NCBI GenBank assembly: GCA_018610125.1
Contig: JAHEOI010000265.1
Location: 1-10,917 of the forward strand
DNA length: 10,917 bases
Reading direction: 5' to 3'
Source of the DNA: Verrucomicrobiota bacterium
GTDB taxonomy: Bacteria; Verrucomicrobiota; Verrucomicrobiia; Limisphaerales; JAHEOI01
Below the pieces are notes generated by a model, which was given only the letters and a program-made list of their open reading frames with translations, was not told where the DNA came from and did no database searches. Each line of letters starts with the position of its first letter. Position 1 is the stretch's first letter. Shown piece after piece: positions 4,702-10,917 of this stretch. The translations under genes and the position numbers were made by a program.

Positions 4702-5799
4702 ATGGCGAAAATCGATGCTTTTTTTAACCTGATGTTCGAGCAAAAGGCCTCGGACCTTCACCTTTCGACAGGGAACCCTCCAATCTTGCGAATCGACGGG
4801 GATTTACAGCGTGTGGATTATCCTCCGCTCGAGAGCGACCAGATACGGGAGATGCTCTACGAGATCACTCCCGAGCTCAAGATCAAGCAATTCGAAGAGA
4901 CCGGCGACGTCGATTTCGGGTATGAGATTCCCCAGGTCTCCCGGTTTCGAGCCAATTTCTTCAATCAAAAGAACGGAGCCGCCGCCGTCTTTCGTCAGAT
5001 CCCTTCCAAAGTCCTTTCATTTAAAGATTTTGAAGAAATGGGCGCTGCCTTCCCCTCGATCTTAAGGAAGTTTTCCATGCTTAAACGGGGTCTTGTTGTC
5101 GTTACCGGCCCAACCGGATCCGGGAAGTCGACAACCCTCGCGACGATGGTCGACCACGCCAACGCGAATCGCAAAGATCACATCTTAACCGTCGAAGACC
5201 CGATCGAATTCGTTCATCAGAGCCAAGGGTGCCTTGTCAATCATCGAGAGGTCGGCCTGCATACCAACTCCTTTGCCGCAGCGCTCCGCGGCGCCTTACG
5301 AGAAGATCCGGACGTTATCCTCGTTGGCGAGCTGCGGGATCTGGAAACCATCGAGCTTGCCCTGACCGCGGCCAACACCGGCCACCTCGTGTTCGGGACG
5401 CTGCACACGCCCAGCGCCGCCAAGACAGTGGATCGGATTATCGATGTTTTCCCGGCCGACCAGCAGAACAAGATCCGCACAACATTGGCCGAGGCCCTTC
5501 AAGGGGTCGTGGCTCAGAACCTCTTCAAGCGTGCCGATCTCGGTAGCGGGCGTGTCGCCGCCTTGGAAATCCTCGTTTCCACGAACGCAATCGCCAACCT
5601 GATCCGAGAGGGCAAAACGCATCAGATTCCGGGAATGCTCCAGGTCGGCAAGAAGCTTGGGAGCCAACCGCTCGACGATGCCATCATTGATCACTTAAAG
5701 CAAAAACGGATCGCTCCGGAAGAAGGGTACGAAAAATGCTTGGATCGGAAAAAGATCCGACCGTTCTTGGCAAGCCCGCCTGCGGAGGATGAACAATAA
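4702..5799 (+). CDS. pilT: PilT-type type IV pilus retraction ATPase
   Basis: A 365-residue hexameric secretion ATPase expected at the inner-membrane base of a type IV pilus, where it drives pilin disassembly. An N-terminal PAS-like domain (1-110) begins with the PilT-typical DLHLSTGNPPILRIDG. The RecA-like domain has Walker A GPTGSGKST (136-144), the Asp box TVEDPIEF (163-170), Walker B VILVGELRD (205-213, catalytic Glu210) and the His box TGHLVFGTLHT (226-236). The C-terminal NLIREGKTHQIP (299-310) is diagnostic of PilT rather than the PilB or GspE assembly motors, whose zinc-binding cysteines are absent. ATG 4702 is preferred because AGGA lies 7 nt upstream and it matches family N-termini; an in-frame TTG at 4645 would add 19 atypical residues. 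It is first in a three-gene operon and divergent from the sigma-54 regulator. Confidence 0.93.
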   Translation: MAKIDAFFNLMFEQKASDLHLSTGNPPILRIDGDLQRVDYPPLESDQIREMLYEITPELKIKQFEETGDVDFGYEIPQVSRFRANFFNQKNGAAAVFRQIPSKVLSFKDFEEMGAAFPSILRKFSMLKRGLVVVTGPTGSGKSTTLATMVDHANANRKDHILTVEDPIEFVHQSQGCLVNHREVGLHTNSFAAALRGALREDPDVILVGELRDLETIELALTAANTGHLVFGTLHTPSAAKTVDRIIDVFPADQQNKIRTTLAEALQGVVAQNLFKRADLGSGRVAALEILVSTNAIANLIREGKTHQIPGMLQVGKKLGSQPLDDAIIDHLKQKRIAPEEGYEKCLDRKKIRPFLASPPAEDEQ

Positions 5800-5807
5800 C
5801 CCGAGTT

Positions 5808-6956
5808 ATGACACGCCACGAGCTTGACACCCTTCTGGAAACGATGCTTTCGGTCAGTCCGAGCGTATCGGATCTCAATATCACCGTTGACAAACCGCCG
5901 CAAGTGGAGCTTGACGGAGAGCTGGTCCCGGTTCAAACCGACCCTCCGATCGAGCGGTTGACACCGTTTCAGACGGAGCGCATTGCCCTGGCATTGGCTG
6001 GCAACAACCGGCGGGTGATTCAAGATCTCCTCCAAACCGGTTCATGCGACATCTCTTACAGCCTCAAGGATTCGGCACGGTTTCGCGTCAATATCTTCTC
6101 CCAACGGGGCAATTATTCGATTGTCTTACGGAAGCTCAGCACAGACGTCCCCACCTTTGAGCGACTCGGAATGCCCGAGGTTCTCAGCGAAACCGCCAAG
6201 GAGAAGACCGGATTGATCTTGGTAACCGGCGCAACCGGCTCCGGGAAATCGTCGACGCTCGCGGCCCTGCTAAACAAAATCAATGCCGAAAAGGCCGTCC
6301 ACGTCATCACACTGGAGGACCCGGTCGAATTTGTTCACCCTCACCGGAAAGCCACCTTTAATCAGCGGGAGCTCGGAACGGATTTCAACTCCTTTGCGAC
6401 CGGTCTGCGCGCCGCCTTACGGCAAGCGCCCAAAGTTATTCTCGTCGGTGAAATGCGGGATCGCGAGACCGTGGAGATCGGGCTTGCCGCGGCCGAAACC
6501 GGCCACCTCGTCTTGAGCACACTCCATACGATCGATGCCGGCCAGACGATCAGCCGAATCTTGGGGCTCTTTGACCAAGAGGAGCAGGAACAGATCCGAA
6601 TCCGGCTTGCCGACACGCTGCGATGGGTTGTCAGCCAGCGGCTGGCCCCCAAGATTGAAGGCGGGCGCTATGCGCTGCTTGAAATCATGGGCTCGAACTT
6701 GCGCACTCAAGATAGCATCATTCAAGGCGAGCGGGAAGGAAAGACCTTTTATGAGATTATCGAGGCAAGCCGGCCGTTCGGCTGGCGCACCTTTGACCAA
6801 TCCTGCCTGGAAGCATTCGAGGGAGGCTTCATCACCGAAGAAACGGCGCTCGGCTATTGCTCGAAAAAGGGACCGGTAACGCGCGGTATCGACCACCTCA
6901 AGAAACAACGCGGGGAGAGCACGACAACTGTCGAAGGCCTCCGTATGAAAGGCTGA
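5808..6956 (+). CDS. Second PilT-family ATPase (PilU-like paralogue)
   Basis: A 382-residue paralogue of the preceding ATPase, starting 8 bases after its stop. It keeps all motor motifs: Walker A GATGSGKSS (141-149), Asp box TLEDPVEF (168-175), Walker B ILVGEMRD (211-218, Glu215) and His box TGHLVLSTLHT (231-241). The N-terminal domain is more divergent, with SDLNITVDKPPQVELDG (21-37) in place of the DLHL signature. The C-terminus has GKTFYEIIE (311-319) instead of GKTHQIP, then a helical FDQSCLEAFEGG segment and an unusual basic tail (353-382). This fits a PilU-like accessory retraction ATPase that cooperates with PilT, although assignment to PilU by phylogeny has not been made. No strong ribosome binding site is visible, so translational coupling to the first ATPase is likely. 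Intact catalytic residues argue against a dead paralogue. Confidence 0.9.
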   Translation: MTRHELDTLLETMLSVSPSVSDLNITVDKPPQVELDGELVPVQTDPPIERLTPFQTERIALALAGNNRRVIQDLLQTGSCDISYSLKDSARFRVNIFSQRGNYSIVLRKLSTDVPTFERLGMPEVLSETAKEKTGLILVTGATGSGKSSTLAALLNKINAEKAVHVITLEDPVEFVHPHRKATFNQRELGTDFNSFATGLRAALRQAPKVILVGEMRDRETVEIGLAAAETGHLVLSTLHTIDAGQTISRILGLFDQEEQEQIRIRLADTLRWVVSQRLAPKIEGGRYALLEIMGSNLRTQDSIIQGEREGKTFYEIIEASRPFGWRTFDQSCLEAFEGGFITEETALGYCSKKGPVTRGIDHLKKQRGESTTTVEGLRMKG

Positions 6957-6958
6957 TT

Positions 6959-7420
6959 ATGGAATTCAACTTCATTCGTCCGGAAGATAACCCGGCTCTA
7001 CTGGGAGTAACCGCTCAAGATTGGCGCGATACCATCCGCAGCAGCCTTGAAGGATTGAATTATAAGGTCCAGTCGGTCGACGACCATGAAAGCTTCCTGG
7101 AACAATTCCGACAAGGGCCTTTCCAGGTCGTTTGCCTTGAAGAAACCTTCGCATCCTCCTCAAAACAGGAGAACACTGCATTGATCAAGCTCCAGCGAAT
7201 GCCGATGGCCTCACGACGCCATGCGCTCGTTTTCCTTATCGGAAAATCCTTCGAAACCCTTCAACCGTTTCAAGCATTCCGTGAGAGCGTTCACGCCGTG
7301 ATCCATCCGGACCAACTCCCCGAATTTGCCTCGCTTGTCGAGAAGGTCCGACTCGAGCAGGAAAGCGAGCTGACCCTGTTTACGCGGATTCAGGAGGACT
7401 TGGCTCGCGGTAACCTCTAG
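6959..7420 (+). CDS. Receiver-like (pseudo-receiver) protein of unknown function in the pilT operon
   Basis: A 153-residue cytoplasmic protein that I do not recognise as a named family. The secondary-structure pattern resembles a CheY-like receiver: a helix (about 20-32), YKVQSVDDHESFLEQF (35-50), FQVVCLEE (55-62) where receivers have DLVLLD, ALVFLIGKSFE (89-99), and VHAVIHPDQLPEFASLVEKV (111-130) in place of the DDYLxKPxxxxEL segment. Glu61/Glu62 replace the phospho-acceptor Asp, and His/Pro replaces the Lys-Pro pair, so phosphorylation is unlikely. A charged C-terminal helix (131-150) follows. ATG 6959 lies two bases after the second ATPase stop with AAGG 6 nt upstream, so it is clearly co-translated with the motors. 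No signal peptide or membrane segment is seen. An accessory or adaptor role for the retraction motors is inferred from position only. Confidence 0.75.
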   Translation: MEFNFIRPEDNPALLGVTAQDWRDTIRSSLEGLNYKVQSVDDHESFLEQFRQGPFQVVCLEETFASSSKQENTALIKLQRMPMASRRHALVFLIGKSFETLQPFQAFRESVHAVIHPDQLPEFASLVEKVRLEQESELTLFTRIQEDLARGNL

Positions 7421-7432
7421 CGAGGCGTTGCC
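7417..7432 (+). repeat. Copy 2 of 16-bp dispersed repeat CTAGCGAGGCGTTGCC
   Basis: Identical to 2938-2953. It overlaps the stop codon of the pseudo-receiver gene (TAG, 7418-7420) and fills most of the 26-bp gap before the kinase gene. After two mismatches AGACC is also shared with copy 1. Confidence 0.6.
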
Positions 7433-7446
7433 ATAGACCCGAATCT

Positions 7447-8436
7447 ATGAACGACCCGACGATGCCCGCATCAACGCTACGGGAATGGATTGCCGATCAA
7501 TTGCAATGCTCGTCCGAGTCAATCGACTTATCCCCTTGCGGCAGCGGTCGATACAACCAAAGCTGGTTCGTCCGAGCCGAGACCGACGATTACGTCGTTC
7601 GCATGGCTCCTCCCGACGACCCAAGCCAGCATCTCTTCTATGAATACCGCATGATGCGCCGCGAACCGGTCATTCATCAAGCTGTCCGAGAAAAAACCGA
7701 TGTGATCGCACCACAGGTTATCGCCCATCAACGAATTGTTCCGGGGCTTGACCGCGATTTGATTCTGATGGAGCGATTGAAGGGCAATCCGGTCTCCGAG
7801 AGTCCGGACCTCAAAGAGTCTCAGCTTGAGGAAGTCCTACGCGGCATCGGTCGCTGGCTAAGCGAGGTCCATTCGATTGAAGCGACTTCGTTTGGTTACC
7901 CCGGTTACGTGGACAGCGACGGAATCCAACAGGGTCCTATGCCTCCCCGAACGACTTGGATCGAGGCCTTTGCCATTATGTGGGACCGACTCATTGACGA
8001 TATGGAGCGCTGCCACGGCTACCAACCGGAGGAGGCCCAGATAATGCGCCAGTTATTGACACAACATTCCGAGCACTTCGAGCACCCCGTCTCCCCTTGT
8101 CTACTTCATATGGATGTCTGGGCTGAGAACATCCTCGTCGACCAAAAAGGGCAACTCAGCGGGTTGATTGATTGGGATCGTGCGCTCTGGGGAGACCCCG
8201 AGATCGAGTTTGCCGTTCTCGATTACTGCGGGATCTCAACGACATCGTTCTGGGAAGGATATGGCCGCCCCGATCCGCGCACTGATGACTCCAAGGCACA
8301 AATCCGCCGTATCTTTTATCTCCTTTACGAGCTCCAAAAATATATCTTTATCCACTTGGTTCGGCATGAGAGCCCGCGAAGCGCGGAATCTTATAAAAGA
8401 CAATCGTTTGAGCTCGCCCGGAAAATCCTTTATTGA
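7447..8436 (+). CDS. APH/choline-kinase-fold small-molecule phosphotransferase
   Basis: A 329-residue member of the aminoglycoside phosphotransferase-like kinase family. The N-lobe has a glycine-rich nucleotide loop (GSGRYNQSWFVR, 32-43) and YVVRMAP (49-55), with Arg52 where many relatives have the ATP-binding lysine. The catalytic loop is HMDVWAEN (221-228), which supplies Asp223 as base and Asn228 as a metal ligand. IDWDRA (241-246) gives the magnesium-binding Asp242, and WGDPEIEFA (248-256) is also typical. The substrate cannot be predicted, since the family includes antibiotic, fructosamine, homoserine and choline kinases. Nothing here points to resistance in particular. ATG 7447 has no clear ribosome binding site; ATG 7462 is an alternative. 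It is 26 bp behind the pilus operon and may simply be read through. Its 3' end overlaps the rhomboid gene convergently by 7 bp. Confidence 0.82.
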   Translation: MNDPTMPASTLREWIADQLQCSSESIDLSPCGSGRYNQSWFVRAETDDYVVRMAPPDDPSQHLFYEYRMMRREPVIHQAVREKTDVIAPQVIAHQRIVPGLDRDLILMERLKGNPVSESPDLKESQLEEVLRGIGRWLSEVHSIEATSFGYPGYVDSDGIQQGPMPPRTTWIEAFAIMWDRLIDDMERCHGYQPEEAQIMRQLLTQHSEHFEHPVSPCLLHMDVWAENILVDQKGQLSGLIDWDRALWGDPEIEFAVLDYCGISTTSFWEGYGRPDPRTDDSKAQIRRIFYLLYELQKYIFIHLVRHESPRSAESYKRQSFELARKILY

Positions 8437-9152
8437 TCATCTGCGTCACCAAATAGAGGACGTCGTCTCGAAACTCGCGCTTCGACGTGGAGCACGCTGC
8501 AAAGGAAGGCACCAAAAAGGAATCCCCCAATGTGCGCCCACCATGCAATTCCCCCAAATTGGCCGGACTGGGCAAAGAGACTCAAAGTCCCATTAAAGAA
8601 CTGCAATATAAACCAAAACCCAAGGAAAAGTGCCGCTGGAACCACAAAGAATGGACCCAAAATAAACGGTGGAATCATCACCACGACACGGGCTTTGGGA
8701 TAAAGCAGAAAATAGGCCCCCATGACGGCGGCCACCGCGCCACTGGCACCGATTACCGGCACTTCCGAGGTCATATTGGTAAAGATGTGCACCAATCCGG
8801 CAGCCATACCGCCGGCAATATAAAACAGGATAAATCGCATCCGCCCCCAGCTATCTTCAACATTATCGCCAAAAATCCAGAGCATCCACATATTGCCCAG
8901 GACGTGAATCCACCCTCCGTGTAAGAACATTGAGCTAAAAAGCGGTATAGCCAGCTCGCCCGGGTGAAACAGCCCGGTTATCCCCGGCATCGTGTAGAAT
9001 ACCGGAACGATCCCGTACTCAAGCGTCAGCTCCTGGAGCTGCCGACGTGTCAAAGACATTTCAAAAATAAAGACAAGCAGATTCACCGTTATCAGCGTCG
9101 CGGTGACGACCGGATAACGCCGGCTGGGAATGTCGTCTTTAAGGGGGATCAT
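8430..9152 (-). CDS. Rhomboid family intramembrane serine protease
   Basis: A 240-residue polytopic membrane protease. The first membrane helix spans about 14-31. The family hallmark FLHGGWIHVLGNMWMLWIFG spans 76-95, with His78, His83 and the oxyanion-hole Asn87. The catalytic dyad is Ser137 in GASGA (135-139) and His207 in AHIGG (206-210). Further hydrophobic helices lie at about 107-125, 138-150, 158-186 and 203-221, followed by an Arg-rich cytoplasmic tail. Length and motif spacing fit an active bacterial rhomboid cleaving single-pass membrane proteins; the substrate is unknown. I chose ATG 9152 because MIPLKDD is the typical family start; an in-frame ATG at 9206 would add 18 basic, atypical residues. 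It lies 106 bp behind cbpM in the same direction, so it is probably part of the cbpA-cbpM transcript. Confidence 0.9.
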   Translation of the reverse strand: MIPLKDDIPSRRYPVVTATLITVNLLVFIFEMSLTRRQLQELTLEYGIVPVFYTMPGITGLFHPGELAIPLFSSMFLHGGWIHVLGNMWMLWIFGDNVEDSWGRMRFILFYIAGGMAAGLVHIFTNMTSEVPVIGASGAVAAVMGAYFLLYPKARVVVMIPPFILGPFFVVPAALFLGFWFILQFFNGTLSLFAQSGQFGGIAWWAHIGGFLFGAFLCSVLHVEARVSRRRPLFGDADDQ

Positions 9153-9258
9153 GTTACCAGCCTGAACTGAGCGATTTTGCCGGTCGATTCCATGCCGATG
9201 CCCCAACCCAACACGCTTCGTCTACCGGCAAGCACAACCCTCTTTGGAATATCGAGTA

Positions 9259-9591
9259 TCACAATCCTTTCAGAAATCTCATTTCGTCCCGGAGACGCTC
9301 GACCTCCTGCATCAAATCAAAAATCATTCGCACACCGTTCATATTAATCCCGTAACGGCGTCTTAAGAATTCCATCTGTCGAATCGTCTGGATGGCTTCG
9401 TCGCGAAAGTAAAGCGCCCCAAACGGAGGTTGGGGAATCGGCTCGATCAGATTGGCTCGACAGTAAAAGAGGACCTCTCGGCGCGATACCCCGGTCAGGT
9501 GAGCCGTTGCGTCGAGACTGTAGAGCGTCCCCGGCTCCGGCTCAAAAACCTCAATCGCTTGAATCCCTTTTCCCGGTTTCGATCCGTTCAT
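9259..9591 (-). CDS. cbpM: Chaperone modulator CbpM (MerR-like)
   Basis: A 110-residue protein with the CbpM layout: a short N-terminal extension, then a MerR-like winged helix segment (about 23-80: LYSLDATAHLTGVSRREVLFY, then PPFGALYFRDEAIQTIRQMEFLRRRYG). A leucine- and charge-rich helix follows (84-108, VRMIFDLMQEVERLRDEM) and probably forms a coiled coil. In Escherichia coli, CbpM binds the J-domain of CbpA and blocks its interaction with DnaK; the same role is inferred here because the gene follows cbpA directly. The ATG at 9591 overlaps the cbpA stop in an ATGA arrangement, a sign of translational coupling and fixed stoichiometry. A longer frame starting at 9642 would run inside cbpA and is unlikely. 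DNA binding seems less likely than protein binding. Confidence 0.85.
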   Translation of the reverse strand: MNGSKPGKGIQAIEVFEPEPGTLYSLDATAHLTGVSRREVLFYCRANLIEPIPQPPFGALYFRDEAIQTIRQMEFLRRRYGINMNGVRMIFDLMQEVERLRDEMRFLKGL

Positions 9592-10619
9592 GACTGCTGC
9601 TTTCTCGGATTGAATTGAGATTGGTCTGCCAGTTGCTGCCAAAGCTTCTTTTCTTCCGCATCGACATGGGTCGGGACCTCGACCGAGAGAACGACATATA
9701 AATCACCGCGGCCCCCGCTTTGCCTCGGCAACCCTTGTCCCCGCACCCGCAATCGGCGGCCGTTCGGCGTACCGGGCGGAATCTTGACCTGAACAGTCCC
9801 TTCGAGGGTGGGGACGTTGACCGTCGTTCCCAGCAACACTTCCCATGGGGCCACGGGCAAATCGTGATAGAGGTCGGCCCCATGGACCCGGAAATCCGGA
9901 TGTTTTGCGTAACGAACCCGCAAATAGAGGTCTCCCGGTGCACCGCCACGGACACCTTCTTCCCCTTTTCCGGCCACACGAATCCGCTGCCCTTCTGATA
10001 CCCCGGCAGGGATCCTCACCCGAAAGCTCTGAGCTCCCGAGGCGCCGGTTTCGCGGTTGGTGCGTCGAAGTGACACCTCGCGCACGGTCCCATGCAAGAC
10101 ATCATGCAGCGTCACCATGATGTCCCCCTCGGTGTCGGCACCGCGGTAGGAAAACCGCTCTCCTTGTCGCGCACCTCCGCCACGAGCCCCCATCGGGTCG
10201 AATCCTGAGGAAAACTCACTGAATGGGTCCCCACCACGACCGAAGAACTGTTCGAAGAAGTCGCTAAACCCGGTCCCGCCGAATGAGAACTCAAAATGCT
10301 GCTCGCCACCGGCACCGGTCCCACGACGCCATCCACCTCGTTGCTGACCACCGAAAGGCGCCCCATATCCATACGCTCCGGTATCGGCCTGCTGCCAATT
10401 GGCGCCCAACGTATCGTATTTCTTACGCTTCTCCGGATCACCTAAGACTTCATACGCTTCATTGATTTCCTTGAATTTCTCCTCGGCCTTCTCCTTGTCC
10501 TTTGCCACATCGGGATGATACTTGCGCGCCAGTTTTCGAAAGGCCTTTCGGATGTCATCCTGACTCGCGTCCTTGGAAACCCCTAACGTGGCATAATAAT
10601 CCTTATACTCCACCGGCAT
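9588..10619 (-). CDS. cbpA: CbpA-type class B J-domain co-chaperone
   Basis: A 343-residue DnaJ-like protein. The J-domain (5-70) has the HPD motif at 35-37 and basic helix II. A long Gly/Phe-rich linker (about 80-158) includes repeated FFEQFFGRGGDPFSEF-like segments. Two beta-sandwich client-binding domains follow (about 162-240 and 241-316: VRIPAGVSEGQRIRVAGKG, GDLYLRV, VKIPPGTPNGRRLRVRGQG, GDLYVVLSVEVP), then a short helical tail. There is no CxxCxGxG zinc-finger region, which separates it from DnaJ itself. It stimulates DnaK ATP hydrolysis and delivers clients; E. coli CbpA is also nucleoid-associated. The ATG at 10619 has only a weak AGAG upstream. The stop overlaps the cbpM start by 4 bp. 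Heat-shock control is plausible, but no CIRCE element or convincing sigma-32 promoter was seen. Confidence 0.92.
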   Translation of the reverse strand: MPVEYKDYYATLGVSKDASQDDIRKAFRKLARKYHPDVAKDKEKAEEKFKEINEAYEVLGDPEKRKKYDTLGANWQQADTGAYGYGAPFGGQQRGGWRRGTGAGGEQHFEFSFGGTGFSDFFEQFFGRGGDPFSEFSSGFDPMGARGGGARQGERFSYRGADTEGDIMVTLHDVLHGTVREVSLRRTNRETGASGAQSFRVRIPAGVSEGQRIRVAGKGEEGVRGGAPGDLYLRVRYAKHPDFRVHGADLYHDLPVAPWEVLLGTTVNVPTLEGTVQVKIPPGTPNGRRLRVRGQGLPRQSGGRGDLYVVLSVEVPTHVDAEEKKLWQQLADQSQFNPRKQQS

Positions 10620-10823
10620 AATCTCTAAGCCAAATCTAAGCGGTTTTTGGGCTCTTCAAGCCCCCTTTCAATCCAAATCATTCTCTTCTCTTAGAGCAGC
10701 ACAGCTCCATGAGCCATGGAGCCATGAATGGGAAATCGCCCAAATCGATCCCGCCTGTCGGGACACTTGACGCGATCCTCGCGCACCTCTACCCAGAACA
10801 ACTCAAGCGCTTCAAGTTACGAT
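10620..10823. other. Spacer upstream of cbpA
   Basis: This 204-bp region should hold the cbpA promoter and the 3' end of the preceding leftward gene. It contains a direct repeat TCTAAGC (10624-10630, 10635-10641) beside the cbpA start, a GGGCTC/AAGCCC hairpin-like segment (10650-10664), a perfect CGCGA-TCC-TCGCG hairpin (10771-10783) and the inverted repeat listed separately. A minus-strand TTGAAG (10659-10654) and TAGATT (10638-10633) pair has 15-bp spacing but would leave a very short leader, so no promoter is called. Confidence 0.35.
10704..10722. repeat. Perfect 8-bp inverted repeat GCTCCATG-AGC-CATGGAGC
   Basis: The arms 10704-10711 and 10715-10722 are exact reverse complements around a 3-nt centre, 85 bp upstream of cbpA. 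A third CATG follows at 10723. It could be an operator for cbpA or a hairpin at the end of the upstream transcript; no T-run follows on either strand. Confidence 0.5.
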
Positions 10824-10917
10824 TTAGGCCACTGCCTCGCCGTTGGCAACCGTCTCTTTCGCATCGGTTTCCGAAGCCGGTTCTTGCCACTTGCCATACT
10901 CCTTGATGAGATCAACA
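10824..10917 (-). CDS. 3' end of an unidentified gene (last 30 residues)
   Basis: The frame open from the right edge ends at a TAA (10826-10824). The visible end begins VDLIKEYGKWQEPASETDAK and continues with an Ala/Glu/Val-rich tail. Codon use resembles that of its neighbours, and an amphipathic helix leading into a charged, flexible tail is a common way for a protein to end. I do not recognise the family. It is co-directional with cbpA, 204 bp away, so it may belong to the same stress or chaperone group, but that is only position. The overlapping rightward frame (10709-10906) is less protein-like. Confidence 0.4.
   Translation of the reverse strand, partial: VDLIKEYGKWQEPASETDAKETVANGEAVA

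Noticed and set aside
5241..5694. Antisense frames of 79-132 codons within the pilT genes
   Set aside because: They mirror strongly conserved ATPase motifs on the other strand and have no start signals or recognisable domains.
7447..8436. Reading the APH-fold kinase as an antibiotic resistance gene
   Set aside because: The motifs define only the broad kinase fold; the family is mostly metabolic and nothing around it suggests a resistance cassette.
8168..8924. Rightward frames of 142 and 145 codons over the kinase end and the rhomboid gene
   Set aside because: The rhomboid on the minus strand carries a full set of catalytic motifs and membrane helices; these frames are its complement and lack protein-like features.
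9592..9642. Longer cbpM start at 9642
   Set aside because: It would lie inside the cbpA coding end, while the ATG at 9591 forms a typical ATGA start/stop overlap and gives the usual CbpM length.
10709..10906. Rightward 65-codon frame at the right edge
   Set aside because: It overlaps the inverted repeat and the leftward C-terminal frame, has no ribosome binding site and a Pro/Arg-rich composition typical of a shadow frame.
1..10917. CRISPR array, tRNA, rRNA, insertion sequence or prophage
   Set aside because: No regularly spaced direct repeats of suitable length, no cloverleaf-like sequence and no transposase, integrase or phage structural motif were seen on either strand.

Overview
The window comes from a Gram-negative-type bacterial chromosome with moderately GC-rich coding sequence (roughly mid-50s percent by eye, not counted). 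The paired PilT-like ATPases, prepilin-type N-terminus, HD-GYP protein, CGWS glutaredoxin and cbpA-cbpM pair would suit Verrucomicrobiota or a neighbouring phylum. This is a weak inference from gene style, because no rRNA or tRNA marker is present. Many starts lack a strong Shine-Dalgarno sequence. No rRNA, tRNA, CRISPR array, transposase or phage gene was seen.

Layout. At the left edge the 5' end of a glycerate kinase gene runs leftwards, and a small monothiol-type glutaredoxin runs rightwards from the shared divergent spacer. The glutaredoxin is followed by a good rho-independent terminator. Three leftward genes follow: a prepilin-like protein (857-1483), an HD-GYP cyclic-di-GMP phosphodiesterase with a degenerate receiver domain (1742-2884), and a full NtrC-type sigma-54-dependent response regulator (3161-4519). 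The regulator is divergent from a tight rightward operon of two PilT-family ATPases (4702-5799, 5808-6956) and a 153-residue receiver-like protein (6959-7420). An APH-fold small-molecule kinase (7447-8436) follows and overlaps convergently by 7 bp with a leftward proteostasis group: CbpA J-domain co-chaperone (9588-10619), its modulator CbpM (9259-9591) and a rhomboid protease (8430-9152). The last 94 bases hold the 3' end of another leftward gene.

How the genes fit together. The centre (857-7420) looks like a type IV pilus and signalling locus: a pilin-like subunit, retraction motors, a c-di-GMP-degrading enzyme and a sigma-54 activator that could drive the motor operon. The pseudo-receiver protein encoded directly behind the motors is the least explained gene and a candidate motor accessory. 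The right side is a separate CbpA/CbpM/rhomboid protein quality-control group.

Non-coding signals. A short word, GCGAGGCGT, occurs three times in the 276-bp spacer between the HD-GYP and regulator genes and again behind the motor operon, where 16 bases are identical to one spacer copy. The end of the regulator gene carries an 11-bp inverted repeat around a 63-nt loop. Several perfect palindromes lie in the divergent and 5' regions. I see no complete new defence or mobile system here.
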